Shown: piece by piece, positions 24,459 to 33,327 of the stretch
Layout of the letters: each line of letters begins with the position of its first letter
Numbering within the stretch: position 1 is the first letter of the stretch
Assembly: GCF_900128445.1 (NCBI RefSeq)
Contig: NZ_LT671417.1
Span: forward strand, 62,001 to 126,000
Direction of reading: 5' to 3'
DNA from: Thermophilibacter provencensis
GTDB lineage: Bacteria; Actinomycetota; Coriobacteriia; Coriobacteriales; Atopobiaceae
Length of the DNA: 64,000 nucleotides
The notes under the pieces: generated by a model
What the model saw: only the letters and a program-made list of their open reading frames with translations
Databases searched by the model: none
Told to the model about the DNA's origin: nothing
Made by a program: the position numbers and the translations under genes

Positions 24459-25687
24459 TACTTGTCCTCCCCCTCGTTGTCGGAACCGCCCGCGATGATG
24501 TCGTCGAGCACGGCGGCGGTTTGCTTGGCGGCGTCGGCCGACTTGTCGTCATAGTAGCGGTAGCAGCTCACCTCGTGCGTGGGCGAGAGCCGCACCATAT
24601 GCGGATAGGCGCCATCGCAGGCCTTGACGCAGAGCTCGCAGCGGTCCTTGAAGTAGCAGTAGTTGGGCATGTTAACCGGGTTGGGGACCTTGCCCGGGAT
24701 GGAGTAGAGGCGCTCCACCTTCTTGCCCACCACCGGCTTGGAGGCCATGAGGCCGATGGTATAGGGATGGGCGGGGTGGTCGAAGATCTCCTCGGCGGTG
24801 CCGCGCTCGACGATGCGGCCGGCGTACATGACCACCACGTAATCCGCCATCTCCGCCACGACGCCGAGGTCGTGCGTGACGAGGATGATCGAGGAGTTGA
24901 TCTTCTCCTTGAGCGAGCGGAGAAGGTCGAGGATCTGCGCCTGGATAGTCACGTCGAGGGCGGTGGTGGGCTCGTCGGCGATGATGATGCGCGGGTTGCA
25001 GGCGAGCGCGATGGCGATCATGATGCGCTGACGCATGCCGCCCGAGAGCTCGTGCGGGTACATCCCGTAGACGCCCTCGGAGTTTGCGATGCCGACGGTC
25101 TCGATCATCTCGATCGCGCGGGCCTTGATCTGCTCCTTGGACCAGTCCTTGCCGTCGTGGAGGGCGATGACCTCCTCGATCTGCTCGCCCACCTTGAAGA
25201 CCGGGTTGAGCGAGGTCATGGGCTCCTGGTAGATCATGGAGACCTCGGAGCCGCGGATCTTCTGCATGGCCTCCTCGGGCGCCTTGGTCACGTCGATGGC
25301 GTGGTCGCCGAGGTTGAGGCGGATGGAGCCGCCCGTGACCTGGCCCTGCGGGCGCTGCAGGAGCTGGATGAGCGAGAGGCACGTGACGGACTTGCCGCAG
25401 CCGGACTCGCCCACGACGCCCACGGTCTTGCCCACGGGGACGTCATAGGACACGCCGTCGACGGACTTGACGACGCCCGTGTCGGTGAAGAAGTACGTGT
25501 GCACGTCGTCGAACTCGACCGCGTTGCCCGGGTCGCGCATCTCGCACGCGTACTCGGAGGGATCGGCGTTCTTGCGCTTGCGCTTCTTCTCGTACTCCTG
25601 CGTGATCTTGCGGTTTTCCCTGGAGATGCGGCGGGACTCCTTCGCGGAGAGGTAGCCCGCCTCCTTCTTCTTCTCGGAACCAAACAT
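24458..25687 (-). CDS. oppD: Oligopeptide ABC transporter ATP-binding protein OppD
   Basis: First ATPase of the importer, 409 residues. A charged N-terminal extension of about 55 residues ([20 protein letters not shown] and onward) precedes the ABC domain with [40 protein letters not shown] and [11 protein letters not shown]-terminal [15 protein letters not shown] is the oligo_HPY region, then [16 protein letters not shown] with Fe-S-type cysteines. The gene is 13 nt after oppC. Confidence 0.95.
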   Translation of the reverse strand: MFGSEKKKEAGYLSAKESRRISRENRKITQEYEKKRKRKNADPSEYACEMRDPGNAVEFDDVHTYFFTDTGVVKSVDGVSYDVPVGKTVGVVGESGCGKSVTCLSLIQLLQRPQGQVTGGSIRLNLGDHAIDVTKAPEEAMQKIRGSEVSMIYQEPMTSLNPVFKVGEQIEEVIALHDGKDWSKEQIKARAIEMIETVGIANSEGVYGMYPHELSGGMRQRIMIAIALACNPRIIIADEPTTALDVTIQAQILDLLRSLKEKINSSIILVTHDLGVVAEMADYVVVMYAGRIVERGTAEEIFDHPAHPYTIGLMASKPVVGKKVERLYSIPGKVPNPVNMPNYCYFKDRCELCVKACDGAYPHMVRLSPTHEVSCYRYYDDKSADAAKQTAAVLDDIIAGGSDNEGEDK

Positions 25688-25700
25688 TGGCTGCCCCTCC

Positions 25701-27380
25701 CTAGCGGTTCATCTTGGGGTCGAAGGCGTCGCGCAGGCCGTCGCCCACGAAGTTGAAGCCAAGGACCGCAAGCAGCAGGCAGATGCCGGCGGGAATCCAG
25801 ATGAACCAGTAGTTGGTCATGACGAAGGCGTTGTTGACGTCGGAGATGATGTTGCCCCACGAGGCGAACGGGAACTTCACGCCCAGGCCAAGGAACGAGA
25901 GCGTGGCCTCGGTGATGATCGTGGAGCCCAGGCTCATGGTGCAGGAGACGATCAGCTGCGGCATGACGTTGGGGATGAGGTGACGGACGATGCGGTGCGG
26001 AATCGAGATGCCCGTGGCCTCGGTGGCGAGCATGAACTCCTGCTCGCGGAGGGACAGGATCTGGCCGCGCACGAGGCGCGCGATGGAGGGCCAGGACAGG
26101 AAGCCGAGGATGAGCATGAGGTAGATCATGCGGATCCACGGGTCGAGGCGCATGGCGTCCATCGCCGAGCCGAGGATGATGATGATCGGCATCGAGGGCA
26201 GGCAGTAGAAGATGTCGACGATGCGCATGATCAGGTTGTCCACCCAGCCGCCGAAGTAGCCGGAGATGCCGCCCATGATGACGCCGAGGCCGGCGGCGAT
26301 AAACACGACGATGAAGCCGATGATGAGCGAGACGCGGCCGCCGTACATGAGGCGCGTGAGCATGTCCATGCCGTTGCCGTCGGTGCCGAGCCAGTGCTCG
26401 GCCGAGGGGCTCGCATAGCGGTCGTAGACCAGGTTCTCCGTGGTCTCGGTGACGTTGTAGACCTTGGAGTAGGCGTCATAGGAGATCGTGTAGGTGTGCT
26501 CGGCGCCGCTGGCGTCGGTGTAGGCGACGTCGCTCACGTCTGCGGAGACGGCGGTGAGCAGCGCCTCGCGAAGGTCGTCGGGGATGACGGTGTTGCCGTC
26601 GGAGGCCGAGATCACGAACGGGCTCACCATGGCGACGGTGGCACCGGAGGCGTCCATGACGTTGCCGGACTCGTCGAACGAGTAGGTCTGGCCGTCAGCC
26701 TCGAAGGTGTTGCCGGCGGCCTGGGCCTCGGCTGCCTCCTCCGCGGCGTTCTCCTCGCCGCCCTCGACCACGACGACGCCCTCCTCGGTCACCTCGGGGG
26801 CGGGGGCGGCGTCGCCGGCCGCAGTCGCGTTGGAGACGGCCGTGATGGCGGCGATCTGGAAGTCGAAGGAGAGCGCCGACGCGCCGGACGGAACGCTCAC
26901 GACCTCGGTGGAGGCGTAGGCCACGACCTCGCCGCCCTGCCTGAACACATAGAGGTCGGGCGCGGGCTGCTCGATCGTGTAGGTCACGCCGCTACGCTCG
27001 AAGGACGTCGCGCCGGAGCTGATGGCCGTGTTGGCGCTGGACTGCACGAGGGCGCCGAAGTCGGCGTCGGGCGCGGCGGAATAGCGCAGCGAGGTGGTCT
27101 CGGTGATGCCCGCGTACTGTGTGTTGAGCTTCGTCATCGTGGAGAACGTCTGGTCCTGGCCGTAGGGGCTCACCAGACCACCGATGAACGAGAACACGAA
27201 CATCACAACAAGAATGACGAGGCCAACGACCGCAAGTCGGTTACGGAAGAAGCGCTTGGCGATAAGCGCGCCCGGCGAGAGCACCTTCACACGACGGTCG
27301 TCGTTAAGGGAGTACTCCTGCGCATCGTCTCTCGACTGATCGTTCTTCTCGGCGGGCATGCCGTTCTTGGAATCGCTCAT
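25701..27380 (-). CDS. oppC: Oligopeptide ABC transporter permease OppC with large extracytoplasmic insert
   Basis: Inner-membrane permease. 559 residues compared with about 300 usual. After a cytoplasmic N-terminus and TM1 (VVGLVILVVMFVFSFIGGLV) there is a stretch of about 280 residues, rich in Ala, Ser, Thr, Asp and Glu, that includes an EE/EA-rich low-complexity part, before HWLGTDGNGMDMLTRLMYGGR where normal OppC resumes; then five helices with the EAA loop EQEFMLATEATGISIPHRIVRH. Similar insertions occur in some Gram-positive OppC proteins; function unknown, perhaps contact with OppA. 17 nt after oppB. Confidence 0.93.
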   Translation of the reverse strand: MSDSKNGMPAEKNDQSRDDAQEYSLNDDRRVKVLSPGALIAKRFFRNRLAVVGLVILVVMFVFSFIGGLVSPYGQDQTFSTMTKLNTQYAGITETTSLRYSAAPDADFGALVQSSANTAISSGATSFERSGVTYTIEQPAPDLYVFRQGGEVVAYASTEVVSVPSGASALSFDFQIAAITAVSNATAAGDAAPAPEVTEEGVVVVEGGEENAAEEAAEAQAAGNTFEADGQTYSFDESGNVMDASGATVAMVSPFVISASDGNTVIPDDLREALLTAVSADVSDVAYTDASGAEHTYTISYDAYSKVYNVTETTENLVYDRYASPSAEHWLGTDGNGMDMLTRLMYGGRVSLIIGFIVVFIAAGLGVIMGGISGYFGGWVDNLIMRIVDIFYCLPSMPIIIILGSAMDAMRLDPWIRMIYLMLILGFLSWPSIARLVRGQILSLREQEFMLATEATGISIPHRIVRHLIPNVMPQLIVSCTMSLGSTIITEATLSFLGLGVKFPFASWGNIISDVNNAFVMTNYWFIWIPAGICLLLAVLGFNFVGDGLRDAFDPKMNR

Positions 27381-27397
27381 GAGTTACACCCGCCTTC

Positions 27398-28384
27398 CTA
27401 GGAAATGCGTACGCGGGGGTCGACCACCGCGTAGAGGATGTCGGTCAGGAGGTTGGAGAGCAGCGTGATGATGGCGATGAACGTGAGGAAGAACATCGTG
27501 TACGGGATGTCGCCTCCGGTCATGGCCTGGTATGACGTGTAGCCCGTGCCCGGGATCATGAAGAGGGTCTCCGTGATGAGCGCACCGGAGAAGAGGCCCG
27601 GAAGCGAGCCGCCGATGACGGTCACGAGCGGGATGAGCGTGTTGCGGAAGGCGTGCTTGTAGATGACCTTGCGCTCGGGCAGGCCCTTGGTGCGCGCCGT
27701 GCGGATGTAGTCGGCATTGAGCACCTCGAGCATGTTGGTGCGCGTGTAGCGCATGAGCGAGCCGATCTGGATCACCGTGAGCGTGACCACGGGCATGATC
27801 ATGTGGTTCACCATGTCAAGCGCCTGGCCAACGGCATCGAGCTGGGCGAAGTCACGCCCCATGAGGCCGTAGAGGTCAAACCAGCCGAGCCCGACCGAGA
27901 AGATCAGCTTGAGCAGCGTCGCGAAGAAGAAGGTGGGCAGCGAGATGCCCGCGAGCGCGACGGCGGAGATGATGTAGTCGGCCTTGGAGTACTGGTGGGT
28001 TGCGGCCAGGATGCCCAGCGGCACAGCGATGGCAGTCGAGAGCACGAAAGCGATGCCACCCATCGCGAACGAGATGCCAATGGTGTTCTGGAACTCGGTC
28101 AGGACCGGCACGTTGAACTTCCAGGAGTCACCGAAATTGCCGGTCATGAAGTCGCCGAGCCAGGTGACATATCCGATGGGCACCGGCTGGTCGAGGCCAT
28201 ACTGGGCGTTGAGCTGGGCCATCCACTCCTCGAAGGACTTGGCGCCCGGCGCCTGAGAGAGCTGCATCGCCATGGTCTCCACGTAGGAGGACGGCAGCGC
28301 GCGCATCAGGCCATAGATGATGAAGGTCACGCACAGCAGGATGATGACCGAGATTCCGATGCGCTTGACGATATAGGTTCTCAC
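27398..28384 (-). CDS. oppB: Oligopeptide ABC transporter permease OppB
   Basis: 328-residue permease of the importer with six membrane helices. The N-terminus MRTYIVKRIGISVIILLCVT and RALPSSY are typical; the EAA cytoplasmic loop is LNADYIRTARTKGLPERKVIYKH (shown partly: ADYIRTARTKGLPERKV). Near the end GGSLPGLFSGALITETLF and PGTGY match the family. It starts about 200 nt after oppA, with a strong hairpin between, so its expression relative to oppA is probably reduced. Confidence 0.95.
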   Translation of the reverse strand: MRTYIVKRIGISVIILLCVTFIIYGLMRALPSSYVETMAMQLSQAPGAKSFEEWMAQLNAQYGLDQPVPIGYVTWLGDFMTGNFGDSWKFNVPVLTEFQNTIGISFAMGGIAFVLSTAIAVPLGILAATHQYSKADYIISAVALAGISLPTFFFATLLKLIFSVGLGWFDLYGLMGRDFAQLDAVGQALDMVNHMIMPVVTLTVIQIGSLMRYTRTNMLEVLNADYIRTARTKGLPERKVIYKHAFRNTLIPLVTVIGGSLPGLFSGALITETLFMIPGTGYTSYQAMTGGDIPYTMFFLTFIAIITLLSNLLTDILYAVVDPRVRIS

Positions 28385-28530
28385 GTCGCAAACGCTCCTC
28401 TCACTTGTGCCCGCCCATTCGCGGGCAGAAGAGACCCCGTTTCTGCGCTGGAAGGCGCAGCCTCTCTGTCTTCCAGCACGGGAAGGAGGTCTCTCAATCC
28501 AACAGGGGACCAGCCCCTAGCGATGGCGCG

Positions 28531-28559
28531 GGGCGCGACGGCACTCTGCCGTCGCGCCC
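28531..28559 (-). terminator. Hairpin between oppA and oppB
   Basis: Perfect 13-bp stem GGGCGCGACGGCA/TGCCGTCGCGCCC with a 3-nt loop, 26 nt after the oppA stop. A second, looser pair CTGGAAG/CTTCCAG and AGAGACC/GGTCTCT lies at 28430-28495. Likely partial terminator that raises binding protein over permease. Confidence 0.6.
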
Positions 28560-28584
28560 AACGCGTTCAACTTGGGAAAGGGAC

Positions 28585-30837
28585 CTACTTGAGCTCGAGC
28601 TTCTCGATCTCATCCTTCCAGGTCCAGTACGGGGTCTGGTCCTGGACGACGGAGTCGATGTTCACGCGCTCAGAGGAAACGAGGGTGCACTCGCTACGCT
28701 GGTAGACGGGCAGCTCGACGCCCCAGTCGAGGATGATGTCCATGGCCTCCTTGTAGATGGCCTTGCGGCTCTCGGTCTCGAGCGTCTGGCGGCCGGCCTC
28801 GATGAGCTCGTCGAGGTCAGCGTCGTTGATGCAGTAGTAGTTCGTGGAGCCCTGGCTGTGATAGAGCTGGTACATGTCGGGATCGGCCGTGGACTGCCAG
28901 GCAGCGCACCACATCTCGGCCTCGCCAGACTGGTAGGAGGCAAAGAGGTCGGAGGCGTTGGCGATGTCGTTCACGATGAAGTTCATGCCGATCTCGGAGA
29001 AGGCGTTCTTGGCCTCCTGCAGGATCATGAAGGTGGGGTGGTCGCCCTGGCCGCCACCGCCGATGTTGCACTGGTACTCGAGCTTGGCGCCCTCGGGGGC
29101 AGCGGTGAGCATGCCGTCGGCGACGGTGTAGCCAGCTGCCTCGAACCAGGTGAGCGCGCCGGCCTTGGCGGCCTCGATGCGCTCGTCGTCGCTCATGCCG
29201 TCGGTGAAGAGCGGGTTGCCGGAGGCGTCGGTGGAGTAGCAGACCGCGTAGCCCGGATCGGTCTCGTTGGGGGACGCCCAGGAGGACGTGGAGATCGGGT
29301 AGTTGAGGACCGACGCGGTGTCGCCGTAGTAGGAGGCGACGCCGGAGGCGCGGAACGGCGAGATCAGGGTGCAGATGGCCTTGCGCAGCGCCTTGGAGGC
29401 GTCGGAGGCGGGGTCGCCCGCGACGTTCACCTTGTTGGCGGAGATGGCCAGGTAGCCGTAGCCGCGGTAGTCGTGCAGGAAGGTGGTGATGACGTCGCCG
29501 GAGGTGGAGTCGTTGCCGTTGATCTCCTTGATCTGGCCCTCGACCTCCATGGAGTAGGACGGCTGGGAGATGTCCAGCGTGCCGGCCTGGACGCCGGTCA
29601 CCATGTCGGCCTCCTGCGACTCAACGAGGTTGAGGTGGGCGGTCTTCGGGGCGCCCTTGTAGTACTCCTCGTTGGCGGACATGTGGACGGTGCCGGAGGT
29701 GTAGTCGTCGAACTTGAAGGCGCCGGAGCCCATGGGCTGGCCGTTGAGGCCACGGGCCTTGGAGAGGTCGCCCTTGGTGAAGCCGAAGGAGTTGTTCTCG
29801 TAGTCGTAGAGCGACTCGTCGCCGTAGTACTTGTAGGAGCACGGGGCGATGGAGAGCTGATAGATCATCGTCGCGTCGACGCCGTTGGTGACGACGGACA
29901 TGTTGTAGTCGTCAACCTTGACGATGCCCGCAACGTTCGGCGCGGCCTCGCCGGTCTCGACGCCCTGGGTGCCCATGTTGTAGACGTCCTCGGGGATGAG
30001 CTCGGAGAGGGGGGTGCCGGCGGTCTCGGCCTCGCACGCGGAGAAGTTCCAGTCGTAGTTGGCGCCGATGGCCTCGAAGAAGTCGGTGGCGGTGGCGTCG
30101 GCGGGCAGGTCGGGGTAGGCCCAGCCAGCTGCGGCGGAGGCAACGTCGGTGGCGCCGTTCTCCATCATGTAGTCGACGATCTCCTGGGCGAACTTGGCGC
30201 CGCCGTCGTCGACGGCCGCCCAGAAGGCATCCTGCTGCTCCTGGGTGAAGTAGGTGAAGTCGGTGTTCTCGCGGCCGGCGTTGCCGATGAGCGAGGCCAG
30301 CGTGGCCATGCCGGAGCGGTACTCCGCGAGGCCCTTGATGTCGTTGGAGTAGAGGGTGGCCGACCCGTCATAGGTGGGGTCGAAGTAGGAGTAGAACGTG
30401 AAGATGATGTCGTCCACCGTCATGTTGGAGCCGTCGTGGAACTTAAGGTCGTCACGAAGCTGGACGTTGTAGTTGACGGTGCCGTCGGCGTTCTCGACCA
30501 TCTCGATGTTGGCCGGGCCGGTGTAGGTGTACTCGGTGCCGTTGTACTCCTTGGTCTCGCCCTCGATGCCGTTGTAGACGGGCTCGGCCATGCGGTCGGT
30601 CGCGAGGAGCGTGATGTTGTTGAAGCTCACGACGTCCTGGTCGGCCGCAGAGGCGGTGAACAGCGGGCAGAACTTGCCCTCAAGGCCGTTGGTGGACGCA
30701 ACGAGGGTGCCTGCGTGATCGGAGCCGCCCTCGCCGCCGTTGCTGGCCTCGCCGCCGTTGCCGTTGCAGGCGGCAAGGGCGAGCGCGCCCATCGTGGCTG
30801 CGGAGAGCCCGAGCATCCTTCTTCTGGTTACGAGCAT
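28585..30837 (-). CDS. oppA: Oligopeptide-binding lipoprotein OppA/DppA-like
   Basis: Substrate-binding protein of the importer, anchored outside the membrane. 750 residues, longer than the usual 540-600. Starts MLVTRRRMLGLSAATMGALA with lipobox ALAAC (Cys24) and a Gly/Asn/Ser linker. SBP_bac_5 features are the VNYNVQLRDDLKFHDGSNMT segment and the following TVDDIIFTFYSY, LNGQPMGSGAFKFDDYT, and the late YQLYHSQGSTNYYCINDADLD. First gene of oppABCDF. Upstream (30838-31045) is an AT-richer region with palindromes suited to regulation. Peptide length preference cannot be inferred. Confidence 0.93.
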   Translation of the reverse strand: MLVTRRRMLGLSAATMGALALAACNGNGGEASNGGEGGSDHAGTLVASTNGLEGKFCPLFTASAADQDVVSFNNITLLATDRMAEPVYNGIEGETKEYNGTEYTYTGPANIEMVENADGTVNYNVQLRDDLKFHDGSNMTVDDIIFTFYSYFDPTYDGSATLYSNDIKGLAEYRSGMATLASLIGNAGRENTDFTYFTQEQQDAFWAAVDDGGAKFAQEIVDYMMENGATDVASAAAGWAYPDLPADATATDFFEAIGANYDWNFSACEAETAGTPLSELIPEDVYNMGTQGVETGEAAPNVAGIVKVDDYNMSVVTNGVDATMIYQLSIAPCSYKYYGDESLYDYENNSFGFTKGDLSKARGLNGQPMGSGAFKFDDYTSGTVHMSANEEYYKGAPKTAHLNLVESQEADMVTGVQAGTLDISQPSYSMEVEGQIKEINGNDSTSGDVITTFLHDYRGYGYLAISANKVNVAGDPASDASKALRKAICTLISPFRASGVASYYGDTASVLNYPISTSSWASPNETDPGYAVCYSTDASGNPLFTDGMSDDERIEAAKAGALTWFEAAGYTVADGMLTAAPEGAKLEYQCNIGGGGQGDHPTFMILQEAKNAFSEIGMNFIVNDIANASDLFASYQSGEAEMWCAAWQSTADPDMYQLYHSQGSTNYYCINDADLDELIEAGRQTLETESRKAIYKEAMDIILDWGVELPVYQRSECTLVSSERVNIDSVVQDQTPYWTWKDEIEKLELK

Positions 30838-31011
30838 CTTTCCCTACCTTCCTCCCATGTGGGGATCGTCTTCAACCGGCGCACTTCCCCGAGCGCGTCC
30901 GGCGTAGAGCCTCGGTACAGGATACCTAGTATCTCATACTCCGGGTGAATGTTACTTTTTGGAAATCTTAAAAGCGACTGGAGCGGTATCGCTTTCACGC
31001 ACTGGTTACAA

Positions 31012-31026
31012 ACTGGTTTCACCAGT
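31012..31026. promoter_or_regulatory. Candidate operator upstream of oppA
   Basis: ACTGGT-TTC-ACCAGT inverted repeat with further ACTGGT at 31001 and GCGACTGG at 30975, all within 175 nt upstream of oppA. Regulator unknown. Confidence 0.35.
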
Positions 31027-31045
31027 CGCGGACCTGCTGCAGTCG

Positions 31046-31093
31046 CGTGACAGGGGGACGGAGGATTTGTCACCGCTCCGTCCCCCTGTCACG
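31046..31093 (-). terminator. 18-bp palindrome overlapping the GNAT stop
   Basis: CGTGACAGGGGGACGGAG (31046-31063) and its exact inverse (31076-31093). The stop codon of the gene at 31089 is inside the right arm. Related in its GTGACAGGG start to the REP-like family. Confidence 0.65.
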
Positions 31094-31664
31094 CCGTCTC
31101 GTCGGATTCCCGGAGCTCCCGCCACTCGTCCTCGAGGATTGCCATGAGAACGTCGTCGCAGTAGGTGCCGCCGGGCAGGAGCATGGCGTCGCGCAGGACT
31201 CCCTCGCGACGAAACCCGGCGCGCTCGTAGACGCGCTCCGCGCGCGGGTTGATCGAGAAGACGTCCAGCTCGAGGCGGTGCATGCCCAGCTCCGCAAAGG
31301 CGTAGTCGCGCGTGAGGGCGCATGCCCAGGAGCCGAGCCCCCGGTCGCGGCCCGCCGCGCCGAAGATGCAGATCCTGAAGTTGGCGCCTCTCGCCCGCCA
31401 GTCAATCTCGTTGATGACGCTCTCCCCCAGGACGGCGCCCTCGGGCGAGAAGATCAGCAGGTCACGACGGTCCGGGTCATCCACGCAGCGCAGGAAGAAG
31501 CTCGTGGCCTCGTCCTTCTCATACTGGTCCCCGCTGCCCGTGAGATACGCGGCCTCCGCGTCGAGCGTCGAGAGCCCCGCCCAGTAGGCGTCCGCGTCCC
31601 CGGCGCGGGCGAGCCTGAGCACGTGACCGTCCGCCCGCTCCCAGCATACGTCGACCTTCTCCAT
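31089..31664 (-). CDS. GNAT family N-acetyltransferase (RimJ/RimL-like)
   Basis: 191-residue cytosolic acetyltransferase of the Acetyltransf_3 type. N-terminal strand LRLARAGDADAYWAGLS, central GESVINEIDWRARGANFRI, the acetyl-CoA loop region FGAAGRDRGLGSWACALTRD (Q/RxxGxG/A-like) and the terminal NPRAERVYERAGFRREGVLR are all as in RimJ/RimL and SpeG-like proteins. The ATG at 31664 is chosen as GGAGGG lies 7 nt before it; an ATG 12 nt upstream in frame is possible. Substrate unknown: ribosomal protein, polyamine or antibiotic. Confidence 0.88.
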   Translation of the reverse strand: MEKVDVCWERADGHVLRLARAGDADAYWAGLSTLDAEAAYLTGSGDQYEKDEATSFFLRCVDDPDRRDLLIFSPEGAVLGESVINEIDWRARGANFRICIFGAAGRDRGLGSWACALTRDYAFAELGMHRLELDVFSINPRAERVYERAGFRREGVLRDAMLLPGGTYCDDVLMAILEDEWRELRESDETA

Positions 31665-31675
31665 GCGACCCTCCA

Positions 31676-31710
31676 TTTGTGAATTGGGGACTGTCCCCAA
31701 TTTACACAAA
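31676..31710 (-). terminator. Palindrome between MFS and GNAT genes
   Basis: TTTGTGAATTGGGGAC (31676-31691) opposite GTCCCCAATTTACACAAA (31693-31710); the MFS stop codon lies in the right arm. Confidence 0.55.
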
Positions 31711-32922
31711 CAGCTTCTGGACGTCGGCGCGGGCGCGCCAGACCGTGGCCCAGCACACGGCGAGCGCGCAGCCCGCCGCGAGCGTCATGCACGCCCGCAC
31801 GTCCAGCACCTCCCCCAGCGCCCCCACGACCAGCGTGAGAACGCTGCGCCCCGCCATGACGATCGCGCCTTCGAAGGCGTTCATGCGGGCGCGCAGCTCG
31901 TCGGGCAGGTAGGTCTGCACCGCCGCCTGCCGCAGCGTGGCGCTGTTGATGCCGCAGAAGCCCACCACCGCGCGGTTGGTCAGCATGAGCGGGTACGGCA
32001 GCCACAGCAGGACCATGTCCATGAGCTCGTAGAGGTTGTAGACGCCAAAGCAGATGCCGAACTTGCGCTCGTCGGGGACGCGGAGGCGATACTGCACGAC
32101 GCCGCCCAGGCTGCGCCCGATAAACTCCGCCACCGAGAAGAGCGCGTAGAGCGCGGGCGAGAGCCCCGGCGCGGTGGAGAAGTACGCCACGAGCAGCGGC
32201 GCGTAGCCGCTCGCGACGCCGTTGGTCACGGCCTGGTAGGCGTACATGTTGGCGAGCCCGCGCTCGCCTCGCAGATAGCGGGCCGCCTCGCGGACGTCGG
32301 CCCACCACAGCGCCAGCGACGCGCGCTCGCCGTTCATGCGCCGCTCCTCGCGGACGCGGATGCGACTCTCCACGGCCGCTGCCGCCGCGGAGAGGCAGCC
32401 CTGCGCCACGAGCACCCAGCCCACGCCCACCGTCTCGTAGAGCACGCCCGCCACCGGCATCATCACGACGTTCATGACCGGGTAGAGCATCGACGAGACC
32501 GTGTAGCCGCGCTGCTCCATGCCCTGGGGGATCAGCTTGGGGTACATGGAGTTGTACGCCAGCTCGTCAAACGCGCCGAGGGAGGAAATGATCAGCGAGA
32601 AGACGAGGTAGCCCACGTACGAGAAGCTGAAGTGCATCAGATACAGCCCGGCGAGCGCGTAGAGGACGGCGTTCACGCAGTCGCCCGCCACGAGGAAGGG
32701 CTTGCGCGGAAGACGGTCCATCCACGGCGCGGCCGCGATAGGCACCACGAAGTACGGCACGAGCTGGATGGCCAGGACGAGCGCCGAGGCGAGCGTGGAG
32801 CCCGTCTCGTCGAAGACCAGAAACGAGAGCGCGAAGCCGCCCGCGACGCTGCCGATGGCCCCGAGCGCGGAGGCCACGGTCACGAGCGTGAAGTCGCGCG
32901 TCCAGAGGGTGGTCGCCGCCAT
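31702..32922 (-). CDS. Major facilitator superfamily transporter
   Basis: 406-residue MFS permease with about 12 helices. Helix 1-2 region TLVTVASALGAIGSVAGGFA, the loop 2-3 motif-A-like AAPWMDRLPRKPFLVAGD, and a central cytoplasmic loop with the charged VESRIRVREERRMNGERA. Resembles the drug/macrolide-efflux type (MFS_1/MFS_3) rather than sugar carriers. The ATG at 32922 follows GGACGGTGAG. Substrate unknown. Confidence 0.88.
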   Translation of the reverse strand: MAATTLWTRDFTLVTVASALGAIGSVAGGFALSFLVFDETGSTLASALVLAIQLVPYFVVPIAAAPWMDRLPRKPFLVAGDCVNAVLYALAGLYLMHFSFSYVGYLVFSLIISSLGAFDELAYNSMYPKLIPQGMEQRGYTVSSMLYPVMNVVMMPVAGVLYETVGVGWVLVAQGCLSAAAAAVESRIRVREERRMNGERASLALWWADVREAARYLRGERGLANMYAYQAVTNGVASGYAPLLVAYFSTAPGLSPALYALFSVAEFIGRSLGGVVQYRLRVPDERKFGICFGVYNLYELMDMVLLWLPYPLMLTNRAVVGFCGINSATLRQAAVQTYLPDELRARMNAFEGAIVMAGRSVLTLVVGALGEVLDVRACMTLAAGCALAVCWATVWRARADVQKLFV

Positions 32923-33135
32923 GTCTCACCGTCCTTCTCGTTGTCCATCTTTAGTATGGCGGCCACTTAAGCGAGAAGTGAGATGGCGTTTTGGGAAAAT
33001 GCGTCAAGCATATTGGTGCTGACAGAGGCTAAGTCGATGTTCATGAGAGAAATCGGCGGCATTGGGTACAATCCCCACACCGCAGCAGGGCTCCGCATCG
33101 TCGGGCCGCGCCCTCCGAAAGGAGGTGACGGCCTC

Positions 33136-33255
33136 ATGGACCTTTTGATTGCTCTCCTCAAGCTGGCTGGGGCAGTGCTCAGCCTTGCCGCAGGTGTCAT
33201 CAGGTTTCTGTCCGCGACGAGCGAGTCAGGCGACGAAACGGACGGGGACCGTTAG
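33136..33255 (+). CDS. Small hydrophobic peptide (type I toxin-like or signal-peptide-like)
   Basis: 39-residue frame with an ideal ribosome binding site AAAGGAGGTGA 7 nt upstream. Residues 1-25 are a hydrophobic helix (MDLLIALLKLAGAVLSLAAG then VIRFL); residues 26-39 are acidic and polar (SATSESGDETDGDR). A 12-bp terminator overlaps its stop codon, so the transcript is very short. Not recognised as a known family. Composition suits a membrane-damaging type I toxin, whose antisense RNA would have to lie at the same place, or a precursor of an exported peptide read by the Xre/TPR regulator encoded convergently at 33328-34527. The 213 nt upstream (32923-33135) show nothing else definite. Confidence 0.6.
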   Translation: MDLLIALLKLAGAVLSLAAGVIRFLSATSESGDETDGDR

Positions 33256-33275
33256 CCACTGAACTAACGGTCCCC
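33244..33275 (+). terminator. Terminator of the 39-residue peptide gene
   Basis: GGGGACCGTTAG (33244-33255) and CTAACGGTCCCC (33264-33275), 12-bp perfect stem that includes the TAG stop. Confidence 0.75.
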
Positions 33276-33327
33276 TGAAGTCCTATCGGGCGCGGCCCCC
33301 ATTCCACTGCGGGCCCTGCCGTCCCTC

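Noticed and set aside
32983-33255. 90-residue version of the small peptide starting far upstream
   Set aside because: No ribosome binding site at the upstream start, whereas the internal ATG at 33136 has an ideal one and the upstream residues look non-coding.
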